DNA of 44,188 bases from Litoribacter ruber (GTDB lineage: Bacteria > Bacteroidota > Bacteroidia > Cytophagales > Cyclobacteriaceae): assembly GCF_018500185.1 (NCBI RefSeq), contig NZ_JAHBGI010000015.1, forward strand, positions 1 through 44,188, given 5' to 3'. The notes under the pieces are model-generated. The model did not search any database and was not told the DNA's origin. It saw only the letters and a program-made list of their open reading frames with translations. Below, piece by piece: positions 33,571 to 44,188 of the stretch; position 1 is the stretch's first letter, and every line of letters starts with the position of its first letter. A program made the position numbers and the translations under genes.

Positions 33571-34830
33571 TCAGTTTTTTCGTTCAACACTAAAAAACTC
33601 ATCATTAAATAAACTTATAAACCTAGAATAATTCAATTTGGAATTATAATGGGCTTTAGAAAACTCATAAGCATTTTTTCGAACTGGGTATGATTTAAAC
33701 ATTTCAATATTTCTTAAAGCATTTGTTATTTCTTCGATAGAAGGAGCTTCAGAAAGTAAGATTCCATGAGTTTGTTCAACTAATTCTGAAATGCCTCCTA
33801 CATTAGGGGCAATTACTGGTACCCCAAAACTCAATGCTTCCATTATTGAAACAGGAACACCTTCAGATAAAGAAGTATTAATAAATACATCAATGCAGTT
33901 TTCACTATAAAATTTCAATATTTCTTTATTAGAAACCATTCCATGAAATTTCCAACTAAGGTTTGGAGCCAGCATCATTTTATTCGCATATTCTACTAAT
34001 TCCTCTTCTAAAATGCCACCACCTAAATGATCCCAATGAATTTTAATATCAGGAAAAGTGCTAGCCAAATTTCGAGCCGAATCTATTATCTTATCTATCC
34101 TCTTTACATCCACACAATAAGATACAGACAAAATTTTTAAAACATTTCTAGGACTAGCCAAACACATGAACCCGTTAAGCTCCACACCTAGCTTTTGAAT
34201 ACATATATTTTTTTCACTCATCGAATATTTATTTATAAGATAATTTTTTCCTTCGAGTGAAATAGGGAAAATTTTATCGAATACTTGAATTAATTGCCTT
34301 TTTAAAGGCATATAATTATTTCTACGTTCTTCTTCATATAAATCAAATCGATGAATTCTTGAAAAAAGTTTATTAATTATTCCTTCCTGTTTGAGCAAAG
34401 CTGCCGCATAAGAACTATTATCATTCCAATAGCAATATACATTTGGAGGAGTATCCAGATCCTTAATAAAAATTTTTAGATGATGACGAATTTTAAACAC
34501 TTTAATAGTTGCATATAAAGCAGATTTAAAATTATTAAATTCAAATTTGCTATTTTTTATTAAGTACAACAATTCATTTAAAAAAATCTTCGAGGTTAGA
34601 GATTTTATAAAAATACTAAAATAATTGATAAAACTTAAAGGCTGGTTTAAAGAGTTATTTACAACAATTTTTGAGGGAATATCTCTTTTAAACCTGGACT
34701 TTCTTTTAGGAAGAATGATTAGATCACCTTTAAATTCCCTTCCCCAATAAATTATCTCCTTTTCTAAGAATTCTTCACCAGGTGAATAAGGAAAAACCTC
34801 AGTGATTAATAATAAGTTTTTATCACTCAT
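33571..34830 (-). CDS. Glycosyltransferase family 4
   Basis: This 419-aa GT-B enzyme has the donor-side signature EGVPVSIMEALSFGVPVIAPNVGGISELVE near residues 325-355. The N-terminal part includes ITEVFPYSPGEEFLEKEI. The first bases overlap the end of the HPr-kinase-like gene by 8 bp. It is strongly AT-rich, as usual for serotype-specific genes. Sugar unknown. Confidence 0.9.
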   Translation of the reverse strand: MSDKNLLLITEVFPYSPGEEFLEKEIIYWGREFKGDLIILPKRKSRFKRDIPSKIVVNNSLNQPLSFINYFSIFIKSLTSKIFLNELLYLIKNSKFEFNNFKSALYATIKVFKIRHHLKIFIKDLDTPPNVYCYWNDNSSYAAALLKQEGIINKLFSRIHRFDLYEEERRNNYMPLKRQLIQVFDKIFPISLEGKNYLINKYSMSEKNICIQKLGVELNGFMCLASPRNVLKILSVSYCVDVKRIDKIIDSARNLASTFPDIKIHWDHLGGGILEEELVEYANKMMLAPNLSWKFHGMVSNKEILKFYSENCIDVFINTSLSEGVPVSIMEALSFGVPVIAPNVGGISELVEQTHGILLSEAPSIEEITNALRNIEMFKSYPVRKNAYEFSKAHYNSKLNYSRFISLFNDEFFSVERKN

Positions 34831-35917
34831 TAATCAACTGGTTTTCAATGAATTTTAGATAATCTTCATGAGGGATTTTATATGGAATATGTAAAGAGTT
34901 AACTTCTGAATCCAAAAATGCTGAATTTAAAGTATTATTCCAGTTTTTAAAAACTTCTTCAAGACGAAGAATCGGGTGCACATTTTTAATAATACTGTTA
35001 TAATTATCCCACTCTAAAAATTTATTAAATACTTCATATTCAGTTTTAATAACATTAAGACCTGCTTCAATAGCTTTATTTTTATCAAGTTTTCTGAATT
35101 CTAATTTTTCAACATTATCCCTAAATAAATATATTACTTTACTAAGCTTAACAGGCTCTAAATTAACATTGGCATATAAAATATTTGGACGGATTTTCCT
35201 TCTGACTTTTTTTGGATTGACTTTAAGCTTTAAACCAAAATGAACTTTATCCAAAAAAGACCTACCACTAAGTAATTCTTCTTTTTTAATGTAAGATGAT
35301 AAATTATACCCATACACTTTAGGCCAAGCTAAATTTGGATATACCAGACCATCTGATGAAATCACCGCTATATCATCTGTAATAAAACTAAGTTTGTCAT
35401 TTTTTCGAAGTGCAAGTAATGCTGAAGTTTTACCTGTTCCTCCTGTACCAGCCAACAGAATTCCTTCATCTCTAACTGAAAATCCTGCTGCATGAACCAA
35501 ACTTAAATCCTCAAAAAAATATACTGAAGGAATTAATACCAGCTCATGCAGAATCTGCATAAAAATTTCAACACTAGTTGGAAACTCCATAGACCTAAAT
35601 CTAGAAAAGGTGCTGAAATTCAGTAATCCCTCATTCATAATGACCCTGATTTCCAATTTCTTGCCTACTTTTTTCCAATAAACGTTACATTGTGAAAATT
35701 TAGTCCCAATTGAATTTTCATATTTAGAAAATATTTCAGGGTTTCTTGACAATAATAACTCTTGATTATCTGTCGATAGAATTTCAATTAATACATCCTC
35801 ATATTCCCCATAATTCTCAGGGTATAGAGCCGTGCTTTCTGAAAGCGCAAGCTCAAAAGTTTCTTCTGCTACAAAAGTATAATTCTTCCCAAAAATCTTT
35901 TTTTTTCTTTCAATCAT
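34823..35917 (-). CDS. HPr-kinase-like P-loop protein of the polysaccharide locus
   Basis: This protein of about 364 aa is best started at ATG 35917 (MIERKKKIF), 4 bp after the oxidoreductase stop; an upstream frame to 35953 overlaps that gene. Walker A GTGGTGKT lies at about residues 157-164, preceded by LVHAAGFSVRDEGILLA. A following FITDDIAVISSDG fits the HprK/PEP-carboxykinase-like fold. Such proteins occur in exopolysaccharide and peptide-modification loci, where the substrate is unknown. It is not a typical HprK: the N-terminal 140 residues differ and no HPr is near. It is a possible kinase of a sugar or protein. Confidence 0.72.
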   Translation of the reverse strand: MIERKKKIFGKNYTFVAEETFELALSESTALYPENYGEYEDVLIEILSTDNQELLLSRNPEIFSKYENSIGTKFSQCNVYWKKVGKKLEIRVIMNEGLLNFSTFSRFRSMEFPTSVEIFMQILHELVLIPSVYFFEDLSLVHAAGFSVRDEGILLAGTGGTGKTSALLALRKNDKLSFITDDIAVISSDGLVYPNLAWPKVYGYNLSSYIKKEELLSGRSFLDKVHFGLKLKVNPKKVRRKIRPNILYANVNLEPVKLSKVIYLFRDNVEKLEFRKLDKNKAIEAGLNVIKTEYEVFNKFLEWDNYNSIIKNVHPILRLEEVFKNWNNTLNSAFLDSEVNSLHIPYKIPHEDYLKFIENQLINE

Positions 35918-35921
35918 CCTA

Positions 35922-37459
<1,538 letters not shown>

Positions 37460-37470
<11 letters not shown>

Positions 37471-38599
37471 AAAAAGATTTTATGGTGTTAATAATATAAT
37501 CTTGTTCCTCAATTTTCATTTCTGTATGAATTGGTAGAGAGAGAACTCTGCTACATAACTCCTCAGCATTTGGAAAATCTCCTTGCTTGTAACCAAATTC
37601 CAAATAGGCAGTCTGTTGGTGCAAAGGAACAGGGTAATAAACCATTGACGGCACGCCTTTCTCCTGAAGGTAGGCCTTAAGCTCCTCACGTTTTCCATTA
37701 TTTACCTGAATCGTGTACTGATGGAATACGTGGGTTGAATTTTTCACCCTTACCGGTGTCTGAATATCAGAATGATTTGAAAAAGCTTTATCATACTTGT
37801 CAGCCACCTCATTTCTAGACTTCGAATAACGGTTGAGGTGTTTCAATTTAACTCGGAGAATTCCTGCTTGAAGAGTATCTAGCCTAGAATTTACCCCAAT
37901 ACTATCATGATAATACTTTTTCTTCTGTCCATGGTTGGCAATCATTTGAAGTTTACCGGCTAATTCATCATCGTTGGTAAACATAGCCCCTCCATCCCCA
38001 AAACAGCCAAGATTTTTGGAAGGGAAAAAAGAGGTGGTACCCACATCACCCATCGTACCCGCTTTTGCCACTCTTCCATCAGAAAAAGTATAATCTGCCC
38101 CAATGGCTTGAGCAGTATCTTCAATAACCTTCAAGCCGTGTCTACTGGCAAATTCTAAGATAGCTTCCATATTAGAACATTGGCCATATAAATGGACTGG
38201 TACGATTCCAACGGTTTTAGATGTAAGACAGCTTTCTAACTGATCTACCCGAAGCTCAAAAGTATCAGGAGTGACATCTATAAAAACAGGCTTTAGCCCA
38301 AGCAGAGCTATTACCTCCACGGTTGCCACATAAGTAAAGGTCGGGACAATAACTTCTTCACCAGGTTGAAAACCTAACGCCATCATAGCAATCTGAAGCG
38401 CATCAGTCCCATTTGCGCAGGGAATCACATGCTTGACTTGATTAAACTCCGCTAGTTCTTTAGCAAAGTCCTTCACTTGAGGGCCATTAATAAAGGCCGT
38501 TTGATCTATAACCTCCTGTATCGCTTCATTTACCTCGTCCCTGATTTTCTCATACTGTGACTTTAGATCTACCATCTGGATCTTTCTCATAAAATTCAT
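37460..38599 (-). CDS. wbpE: DegT/DnrJ/EryC1 sugar aminotransferase, WbpE/WlbC-like
   Basis: This 379-aa PLP enzyme has Asp161 (EDTAQA) and the Schiff-base Lys195 in [16 protein letters not shown]. It would transfer an amino group to C3 of the keto sugar made by the WbpB-like enzyme. Alternative starts are ATG 38590 or 38575 ([11 protein letters not shown], the conserved family start). With the first ATG the gene overlaps the end of wzz by 50 bp, so a later start is likely. It is followed by the WbpD-like gene. Confidence 0.92.
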
Positions 38600-39623
38600 T
38601 GAAAATAATTGGGAATAAAATATAACTAATAGATAAAATTAAACCTGTTAAAATAAAAAGCATTAACAATAAGACAGGTTGAGGTTTGGTTTGAGGAGCT
38701 GGCAATTGAACCCTTTCCAAAACCTTAAACATTACACCTTGTTCTTTGGATTTAATTCTCGCCTGTTCAGTTTGCTCAGCTAAAAGCGAATAAATACGGT
38801 TAGTCAAATTAAAATCCTGAACCAGAACTTCCTCTCTAGTCCTTGATACTTCTGACATAACATTTCTATTCCGATCTCTGAAGCTGGCTAATTCTTGTTG
38901 TGCTTGTAGATATTGTTTCCTAGCCTCTTCTTTCCGCTCTTCTACAAATTCCAAATTCCTTACCTCCTTCTGAGTTTGGTATTCATCAAGATAAGATTGA
39001 AGGTAATTAGATGTTAATTGCACAACTTGAGCTGACACTTCAGAATTTGGCGATTCAAATGAAATCGTCGTAATACGGGTTCCTCTTTCGACATTTAAAT
39101 TTATTCTTTTTCTCAACCAGCCAATATTTCTTCCATCCTCACCACTTAAAAAAGTAATGCCACTCTCTATTCTACTACCATCATGATTTAAGGCTGTGGA
39201 AGATTTAAACAACTGCGGAAGGCCGATGGTATATTTTTTAACCTGTTGAAGCAATGAAGGTGAATAAACCGATTCCACGAACTCCTTAAGTATTAAAGAA
39301 TCTCCATCTAAAGCAATTTTTGAATTTAAAACAGTTAGAAAGAAATCATTGGAATTAATGATCTCGGGATAAATCTCATGAGATAAAATATTATCATTCT
39401 GATTTAAATTACCAAGATTAAGGCCTGGAAGATTTCCCAGTTGACTTAACATTCCCCTTTGGGCTCCAGGGTTTTCCACTATTATTTTTGAAGATGCGGT
39501 AAACTCTCTGGTTGTTGTGAATATGATAACTAATGCCAAGAGAATGAAAACTAACACCACTTTAACAATTAACCATTTCTGGCTAATAATTCTTTCAACA
39601 ATTTCTTTAAGTGTAATTTCCAT
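38550..39623 (-). CDS. wzz: Chain-length determinant protein, Wzz-type
   Basis: This 357-aa inner-membrane protein has one N-terminal transmembrane helix (about 18-36, WLIVKVVLVFILLALVIIF) and one near the C-terminus (about 322-342). A large periplasmic coiled-coil part lies between, including RREEVRKQYLQAQQELASFRDRNRN-like helices. The Pro-rich PAPQTKPQP segment precedes the last helix, as in Wzz. No tyrosine-kinase domain is fused. It probably sets chain length together with the Wza-like exporter encoded 26 bp upstream. Confidence 0.9.
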   Translation of the reverse strand: MEITLKEIVERIISQKWLIVKVVLVFILLALVIIFTTTREFTASSKIIVENPGAQRGMLSQLGNLPGLNLGNLNQNDNILSHEIYPEIINSNDFFLTVLNSKIALDGDSLILKEFVESVYSPSLLQQVKKYTIGLPQLFKSSTALNHDGSRIESGITFLSGEDGRNIGWLRKRINLNVERGTRITTISFESPNSEVSAQVVQLTSNYLQSYLDEYQTQKEVRNLEFVEERKEEARKQYLQAQQELASFRDRNRNVMSEVSRTREEVLVQDFNLTNRIYSLLAEQTEQARIKSKEQGVMFKVLERVQLPAPQTKPQPVLLLMLFILTGLILSISYILFPIIFNEFYEKDPDGRSKVTV

Positions 39624-39649
39624 TTATTAATCCAATGAATAGCCAAATT

Positions 39650-42280
39650 TTAATTAAGGTTATTTAACACTTGAGTTACCACCAAAGCCATAGTGGCTAG
39701 CCCCGTTCCGATTGCAACCCATGCCTGTGGCGGCATTGGGGGTCTTTCTGGTTTTTCAGGTACAATAATTTCAGCTCCAGGTTCAATATTCGGATAAAAC
39801 TTCAATCCCAAAAATGACCTGGTCCTCTGCACATCTCCATTTGCGTATACTACATAGGATCTGGATCTTCTTGACTGCTCAGTATATCCTCCTGCTCTGG
39901 AAATGTAATTTCTAAAACTTCTATTGTTATCATACCTCGCAGTGGTGGGATATAAAACCTCGCCTCTCATCCTTACTGTTTGCAACTCTTTAGGGATACT
40001 AAGTACATCTCCTTCTTGCAATATAAGGTCATATTTAGATCTAGGATTCTGAATAATTTTTTCCAACTCTATACCTACCAATTCAGTTTCTCTAATGGAA
40101 AGCTTAACCGAACTTGTATCCGCTCCATCTAATGCTGCATACCGGTCCTCAATAAATCCAAGATTGGCATCCTTATCCTCCTCACGGCGTTTGTCCCTTT
40201 CTTCTCTCAATACTTCTACCCGCTTCTCCAATCTTCTTAGCAATTCAACCTCAGTTTCAGAATTGTCAATATTGTCTCCTCTATCAATATGATCCAAAAG
40301 AGATTGAAGATTTTTGAGCTTTCTTTCTTCCTCTTCAAGAGTTTTGTAAAATTCAGTCCTACGAATTAAAGTGGCTCCTTTTGGATAAGCAAACTGGTTC
40401 ATTCCTCCTGCCCTTTTTAGTACATCAGAAATCCTTTCATCAGTTTTGCCCAACGCAAAATCCCCTGGATATAAAACCTCTCCCTCAACTTTTACCACTT
40501 TCTCTCTTTGAAAACCAGGGCTCTTTCTGATAAAGACATGATCAAAAGGTTCCAAGGTAATACCCGCATCCTCTGCCCTTACATTAAGATCTTTGTCAAT
40601 TTCTATAGTTAAGATCTCGGCGATCTTACCACTAGGGTCGTTTTTAACCCTTCTTGCGATCTCAATAAAGGAGTTAGTAGCAGACTCTTTAAAGCCACGA
40701 GATTTCACCACCAAATCTCCCACAGTCATGTTCTCTGCATATTGGTAAACCCCAGTTCGGTTAACTTCACCCGAGACCTGAACATAGTATTCTTCCTTGA
40801 TGTCGTAGATGGAGGCTATGTTTAGGATATCTTCTCTTCTCAATTTAACATCACCGATCGATCCATCCATTACATGCTCCAAATCAATGGAAAGAATTTC
40901 CTGTTTGAAGTTTTCTTTGGTTCTATACAGTGTGGCCCTATTGGTGAAAGCGTCCCCTCTAAGTCCACCTGCTTTTTCAATCAACTCTTTCAAAGTTAAT
41001 CCCTCGGTCAGTGCAAACTCCCCTGGCCTGAATACCGCACCCGAAACTTGTACTCGGTTCTCGTATCTTTCCAGGATTTCCCCTACCTTATATACATCCC
41101 CATCTCTGGGGGTAAAAGTTGCATAAAAGTCAGATCCTATATCATCCACTTGCATTTCTGATCCAGTGGACCTTCTTACTGTCACTCTGTTTTGAAATGC
41201 CCTATCTGAAAACCCTCCTGCAAACTCAATTAGGTCTTCTAGAGATTCATCAGGCTTAATTTCAAAAAGTCCAGGTCTACGGACCGGACCGTCAATTTCT
41301 ACTCGTCTGCGCACTGGTTGCACAATAACTACATCGTTGTCCCGCAACATGATGTTGGAATCCTGTCCGCCTCTTACCAAGAAGTCATAGATATCCACTT
41401 CACCGATCATCTTACTGTCTCTATACACCTGCACATGCCTGAATGAACCATTCTCATTAGGTCCACCAGCTGCAAAAAGGCCATTAAATACAGAGGCAAA
41501 TGAGGGCAAGGTATAAGTTCCCGGCTTTCTAAGTTCACCTACCATCGAAACCTTAATGGTGCGGATGTTACCCAATCTGATTTGTAGGAAAGTATTGGGG
41601 TTTGATCCCCTCAGTCCACTATATATATTGGATAAGGAGTTTGACAACCTAGAAGTGGCAGCCTCCACGGAAAGTCCGCCCACCTGAACCGGTCCCACAT
41701 TGGGAATAAAAACCCTTCCTTCTGGATTGACCGTCAAGTCATATTCCTGTTGGGATGCCCCATACACATCAATTAAAAGCTGATCCCCCGCTCCTATGGT
41801 ATAATTTTGGGGTGTGGGGATGTTCATGCTGGGGTTGAATGTCAATTCCCTGTTATGAAACAAGGTATAACCGAAAATCTTTTTCTGCTTGGGGGTGAGG
41901 TCATAATAAGGGTCTGAGCGGCGGAGCGAGTCAAATATGGCCTCCAACTCATCTACTTCCCCTTCCACTGTTCTACTGTCTCGACCTTGCATTCTCCTAT
42001 CACCCCGTTGTTGCTGGGCTTGATCCCCTCTTCTACCGGATCTCAATTCCTGAATTCTTTGGCGGAGTTTATTTACCTCTTGAGGAGGCATACCCCTCTC
42101 TTGGGCCATCTGCGGGATCTGCTGCTCGCCTATTCCCTGCTGCTCCGCCCGCTTGATCAATTGCTCTATCTGCGCATCGGAAAGGTTATCTACTTTGACG
42201 TTTTGAATATCCTGTAAGGACTGGGCATAGGCTATTACACTTACTAAAAAGAATAAGAGAAATAATGATAATTGTTTCAT
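39650..42280 (-). CDS. wza: SLBB-domain polysaccharide export protein, Wza-like
   Basis: This 876-aa protein has a signal peptide (MKQLSLFLLFFLVSVIAYAQ). A poly-export domain begins near NYTIGAGDQLLIDVYGAS, and then about six SLBB-type repeats (such as VSGAVFRPGEFALTEGLTLKELIEKAGG and VEGEVLYPGDFALGKTDERISDVLKRAGG). A coiled-coil segment rich in Glu/Lys lies between the last repeats. A C-terminal hydrophobic helix (WVAIGTGLATMALVVTQVL) is compatible with outer-membrane insertion. It is longer than E. coli Wza (about 380 aa), as is common in Bacteroidota. It is the first gene of the operon. Confidence 0.92.
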   Translation of the reverse strand: MKQLSLFLLFFLVSVIAYAQSLQDIQNVKVDNLSDAQIEQLIKRAEQQGIGEQQIPQMAQERGMPPQEVNKLRQRIQELRSGRRGDQAQQQRGDRRMQGRDSRTVEGEVDELEAIFDSLRRSDPYYDLTPKQKKIFGYTLFHNRELTFNPSMNIPTPQNYTIGAGDQLLIDVYGASQQEYDLTVNPEGRVFIPNVGPVQVGGLSVEAATSRLSNSLSNIYSGLRGSNPNTFLQIRLGNIRTIKVSMVGELRKPGTYTLPSFASVFNGLFAAGGPNENGSFRHVQVYRDSKMIGEVDIYDFLVRGGQDSNIMLRDNDVVIVQPVRRRVEIDGPVRRPGLFEIKPDESLEDLIEFAGGFSDRAFQNRVTVRRSTGSEMQVDDIGSDFYATFTPRDGDVYKVGEILERYENRVQVSGAVFRPGEFALTEGLTLKELIEKAGGLRGDAFTNRATLYRTKENFKQEILSIDLEHVMDGSIGDVKLRREDILNIASIYDIKEEYYVQVSGEVNRTGVYQYAENMTVGDLVVKSRGFKESATNSFIEIARRVKNDPSGKIAEILTIEIDKDLNVRAEDAGITLEPFDHVFIRKSPGFQREKVVKVEGEVLYPGDFALGKTDERISDVLKRAGGMNQFAYPKGATLIRRTEFYKTLEEEERKLKNLQSLLDHIDRGDNIDNSETEVELLRRLEKRVEVLREERDKRREEDKDANLGFIEDRYAALDGADTSSVKLSIRETELVGIELEKIIQNPRSKYDLILQEGDVLSIPKELQTVRMRGEVLYPTTARYDNNRSFRNYISRAGGYTEQSRRSRSYVVYANGDVQRTRSFLGLKFYPNIEPGAEIIVPEKPERPPMPPQAWVAIGTGLATMALVVTQVLNNLN

Positions 42281-42298
42281 TTACTATTTATAGAGAAA

Positions 42299-42360
42299 AC
42301 AGAAATGGATTTCTGTAGTTATTTATTTGTTACTTAAAGCCTAACACGTCAAGTTTGACG
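42299..42360 (-). promoter_or_regulatory. Two perfect dyads upstream of wza, candidate leader or operator
   Basis: ACAGAAA-TGGA-TTTCTGT (42299-42316) and CGTCAA-GT-TTGACG (42347-42360) lie 19 and 67 bp upstream of the wza start codon. One may be a transcript leader hairpin and the other a protein site. The function is not known. Confidence 0.4.
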
Positions 42361-43437
42361 ATTAAGCTACCTGCATTCACCAATAGGAAAACTATCCGCA
42401 AAGAAAAGAAAGAAATCGCAAAGAACGTTAAGCCTTTAGTTTTATTAACTTTATATGAATAGCCTCCACGGCTGTACTGCTCAGTTACTTCCAATTTTAA
42501 ACGCAGAACTTGTCCCGAGTAGTAGAGCGTATCGGGAGGCGCAGAGGTCTCAGAGAGTGAGCCTACATTGGATAAAAGGCACTTTAATCAACTTTGAGTC
42601 CTATCTCTTCTCTTTGTGTCCTTCTTTTTAACTTGGTGCCCTTGGTGCCCCTTTTAACTTAGTGCGACTTCTTTTTAAACTTAGTGCGACTTCGTGGGCT
42701 AATTTCTCGCCGCGTCGGGGCTTTGTGTCCTTATTTTTAAACTTTGTGCCCTTGGTGACCTATTTTCTCCGCGAAGAAGCCTCTATGCGACTTTTTTTGA
42801 ACTTTGTGTCCTTCGTGACCATTTTTTCCGCGAAGGGGCTTACTTTACGATCCGCGCACAGCTTCGCCCCGTTGGTCCCAGCTTCCGCTGTCCTAGCAAG
42901 GGTAACGATTCAAGCAAAAATGTAGTATGGAGAATAGTTGCGCAGTAAAATTCCTGCAAATTTAACCATAGTTATCCTAAATTGCAGGTTTGAAGAGGTT
43001 TATTTACTTTCATGAGAAACTAACGCTTAGTCAATTGCTTATCAGTTTAGGAAATAACCTGTTTAAATACTGAAATCTGCACTTAGAACGAAACTGATCG
43101 GAAGATGAATTTTATTTGAGCGGAATAATTATTTTGTGCAAGGTGGTTGAATGGTTGAATGTCCCGCTTGGCGCTGACGCGCAGCGGGACGGATTATAGG
43201 ATTAACTTTTTAAAAAAGAGCCACACAGGGAAAGAAGGCCTCTCTAGAATAAAACTTAGCGTCTTAGAGTCTTCGTGGCAAAAAAATTAAAACTGCAAGT
43301 GCTCAATCCGTGGCGAAGCTCCTTAATCCTTTAATCCCTTTAACCTATCAACCACCACGTAATCCCTTTTTCCCATCATGTAATACCTAATTATTCCTAT
43401 ATTTGTCGGTATTATTTATCTAAGTACCTGAATTGAA
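42361..43437. repeat. Intergenic region with CTTTGTG / CCGCGAAG repeats, no gene
   Basis: About 1.1 kb without a credible gene. Repeats of the CTTTGTG / CTTAGTGCGACTT / CCGCGAAG family occupy about 42590-42850. The rest is unique, AT-rich DNA, plus a short GGTTGAAT direct repeat near 43146. Confidence 0.6.
43398..43405 (+). promoter_or_regulatory. Possible Bacteroidota -7 promoter element
   Basis: TATATTTG matches the TAnnTTTG -7 consensus, 33 bp before the lipoprotein start codon. A clear -33 element was not found. Confidence 0.35.
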
Positions 43438-44085
43438 ATGAAATCACTTAGTATTTTGGCCTTCGGCCTGGCTATAATGGCATTTTTCTCCTGCCAGCAA
43501 GAGTTATTGGAAGAACAGACCATTTATTCAAACGACTTTACCACAGGTAACCTGGAAGATTTTATTACCAGTCGGGGCATAGACTTTTATAATGGGGATT
43601 CGGTATTGGGGTTTTTCAACAATGAGGGCTTCAGCGTTAAATTGAGAAATCTGCCCTCCCATAATATGGTTAGAGTTACGATTGATTTATATTTGCACGA
43701 TTCATGGGATGGTAATATGCAGGATCCGGGCGGACCTGATATCTGGAGGATGTTTTTGGATGAACAGGAGGTACTGAACACCACCTTTTCCAATTCCCCT
43801 TGCGAAAGCGCTTATTGCCTTTATCAATCCTATCCTGAGAATTACGTGAGACAGTTTGTCCCCAAAACCGGGGCGGTAAGAGGCAATCTGCCGGGCAGGT
43901 GCCAATATGCGGGCATTCCCAATTGGACCAGCCATTACCGCATCAGCAAACTCATCTCCCACAACAACAGCACCCTCACCATCTCCTGCCTGGACGAACT
44001 GGTCCAGTGGAACGCCCAGGACCAAAGGTGCGATGAGAGCTGGTCGGTGAATAAAATTGAAGTAAGTGTGTTAAACGTAAAATAA
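43438..44085 (+). CDS. Cysteine-rich surface lipoprotein, unknown function
   Basis: This 215-aa protein has a lipoprotein signal with Cys19 (LAIMAFFSC followed by QQELLEE). The mature part is beta-rich with many aromatic residues (VTIDLYLHDSWDGNM). It has five further cysteines (in NSPCESAYC, GRCQY, ISCLDEL, QRCDES), suggesting disulfides. The DLYLHDSWDG pattern fits a jelly-roll or lectin-like beta-sandwich, but no family is assigned. It reads away from the polysaccharide operon. The next 100 bp are short AATTAAAAATTAAT-type words with no further gene. Confidence 0.8.
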   Translation: MKSLSILAFGLAIMAFFSCQQELLEEQTIYSNDFTTGNLEDFITSRGIDFYNGDSVLGFFNNEGFSVKLRNLPSHNMVRVTIDLYLHDSWDGNMQDPGGPDIWRMFLDEQEVLNTTFSNSPCESAYCLYQSYPENYVRQFVPKTGAVRGNLPGRCQYAGIPNWTSHYRISKLISHNNSTLTISCLDELVQWNAQDQRCDESWSVNKIEVSVLNVK

Positions 44086-44188
44086 TTAAAAATTAATAAT
44101 TTGGAATTAGGAATGGGGCCACGGTAGTAATTTTTAATTCATAATCAATAATTCAATAATCTCACCACAGACCAGCCTAAGCCGGCAG

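Overview
The window comes from a Bacteroidota chromosome, most likely Cytophagales (Cyclobacteriaceae-like). The evidence is a SusC/SusD pair, a DUF6520-like small protein, Bacteroidota-type regulators, scarce Shine-Dalgarno sites and repeat-rich intergenic DNA. The genus is inference. No rRNA, tRNA or CRISPR array was recognised.

Layout. (1) 0.5-5.5 kb, minus strand: a subtilase plus AAA+ ATPase pair matching the IetAS anti-phage system, preceded by a small coiled-coil protein and three XRE regulators. (2) 5.5-7.2 kb: almost no protein coding. It holds a group of strong hairpins (possible structured RNA), a 175-bp MITE-like element and a 183-bp tandem repeat. (3) 7.2-15.9 kb: a TlpA-like lipid/periplasm-side protein with only one active-site cysteine, SusC and SusD on the plus strand; convergent to them a DUF6520-like secreted mini-protein and a MauE-like redox membrane protein; then a Crp-like regulator. 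(4) 16.3-18.4 kb: a cassette of a conserved unknown protein, a DUF5675 protein and two small membrane proteins, split by a 75-bp tandem array. (5) 18.6-21 kb: a small HTH protein and a LytS/LytTR two-component pair. (6) 21.3-24.1 kb: a full-length LanB-type lantibiotic dehydratase with no visible precursor or partner genes. (7) 25-42.3 kb, minus strand: a Wzx/Wzy-type surface polysaccharide locus (Wza-like SLBB exporter, Wzz, WbpE/D/B/I-like enzymes for a diacetamido-mannuronic acid, five glycosyltransferases or similar, flippase, polymerase, an HPr-kinase-like P-loop protein) and a WecA/MraY-like initiating transferase. (8) 43.4-44.1 kb: a cysteine-rich lipoprotein.

The intergenic DNA is as notable as the genes. 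Many unrelated-looking arrays share an exact 7-bp period, a 24-bp REP-like hairpin occurs 11 times, and dispersed CTTTGTG/CCGCGAAG-type repeats fill several gaps. Some heptamer arrays run into gene starts or ends.

How the parts work together: the polysaccharide genes read as one assembly line from sugar-nucleotide synthesis to export. The SusCD/TlpA/DUF6520/MauE block may handle a secreted disulfide-bearing mini-protein, which is a hypothesis. IetAS with its regulators is a defence island at the left edge.
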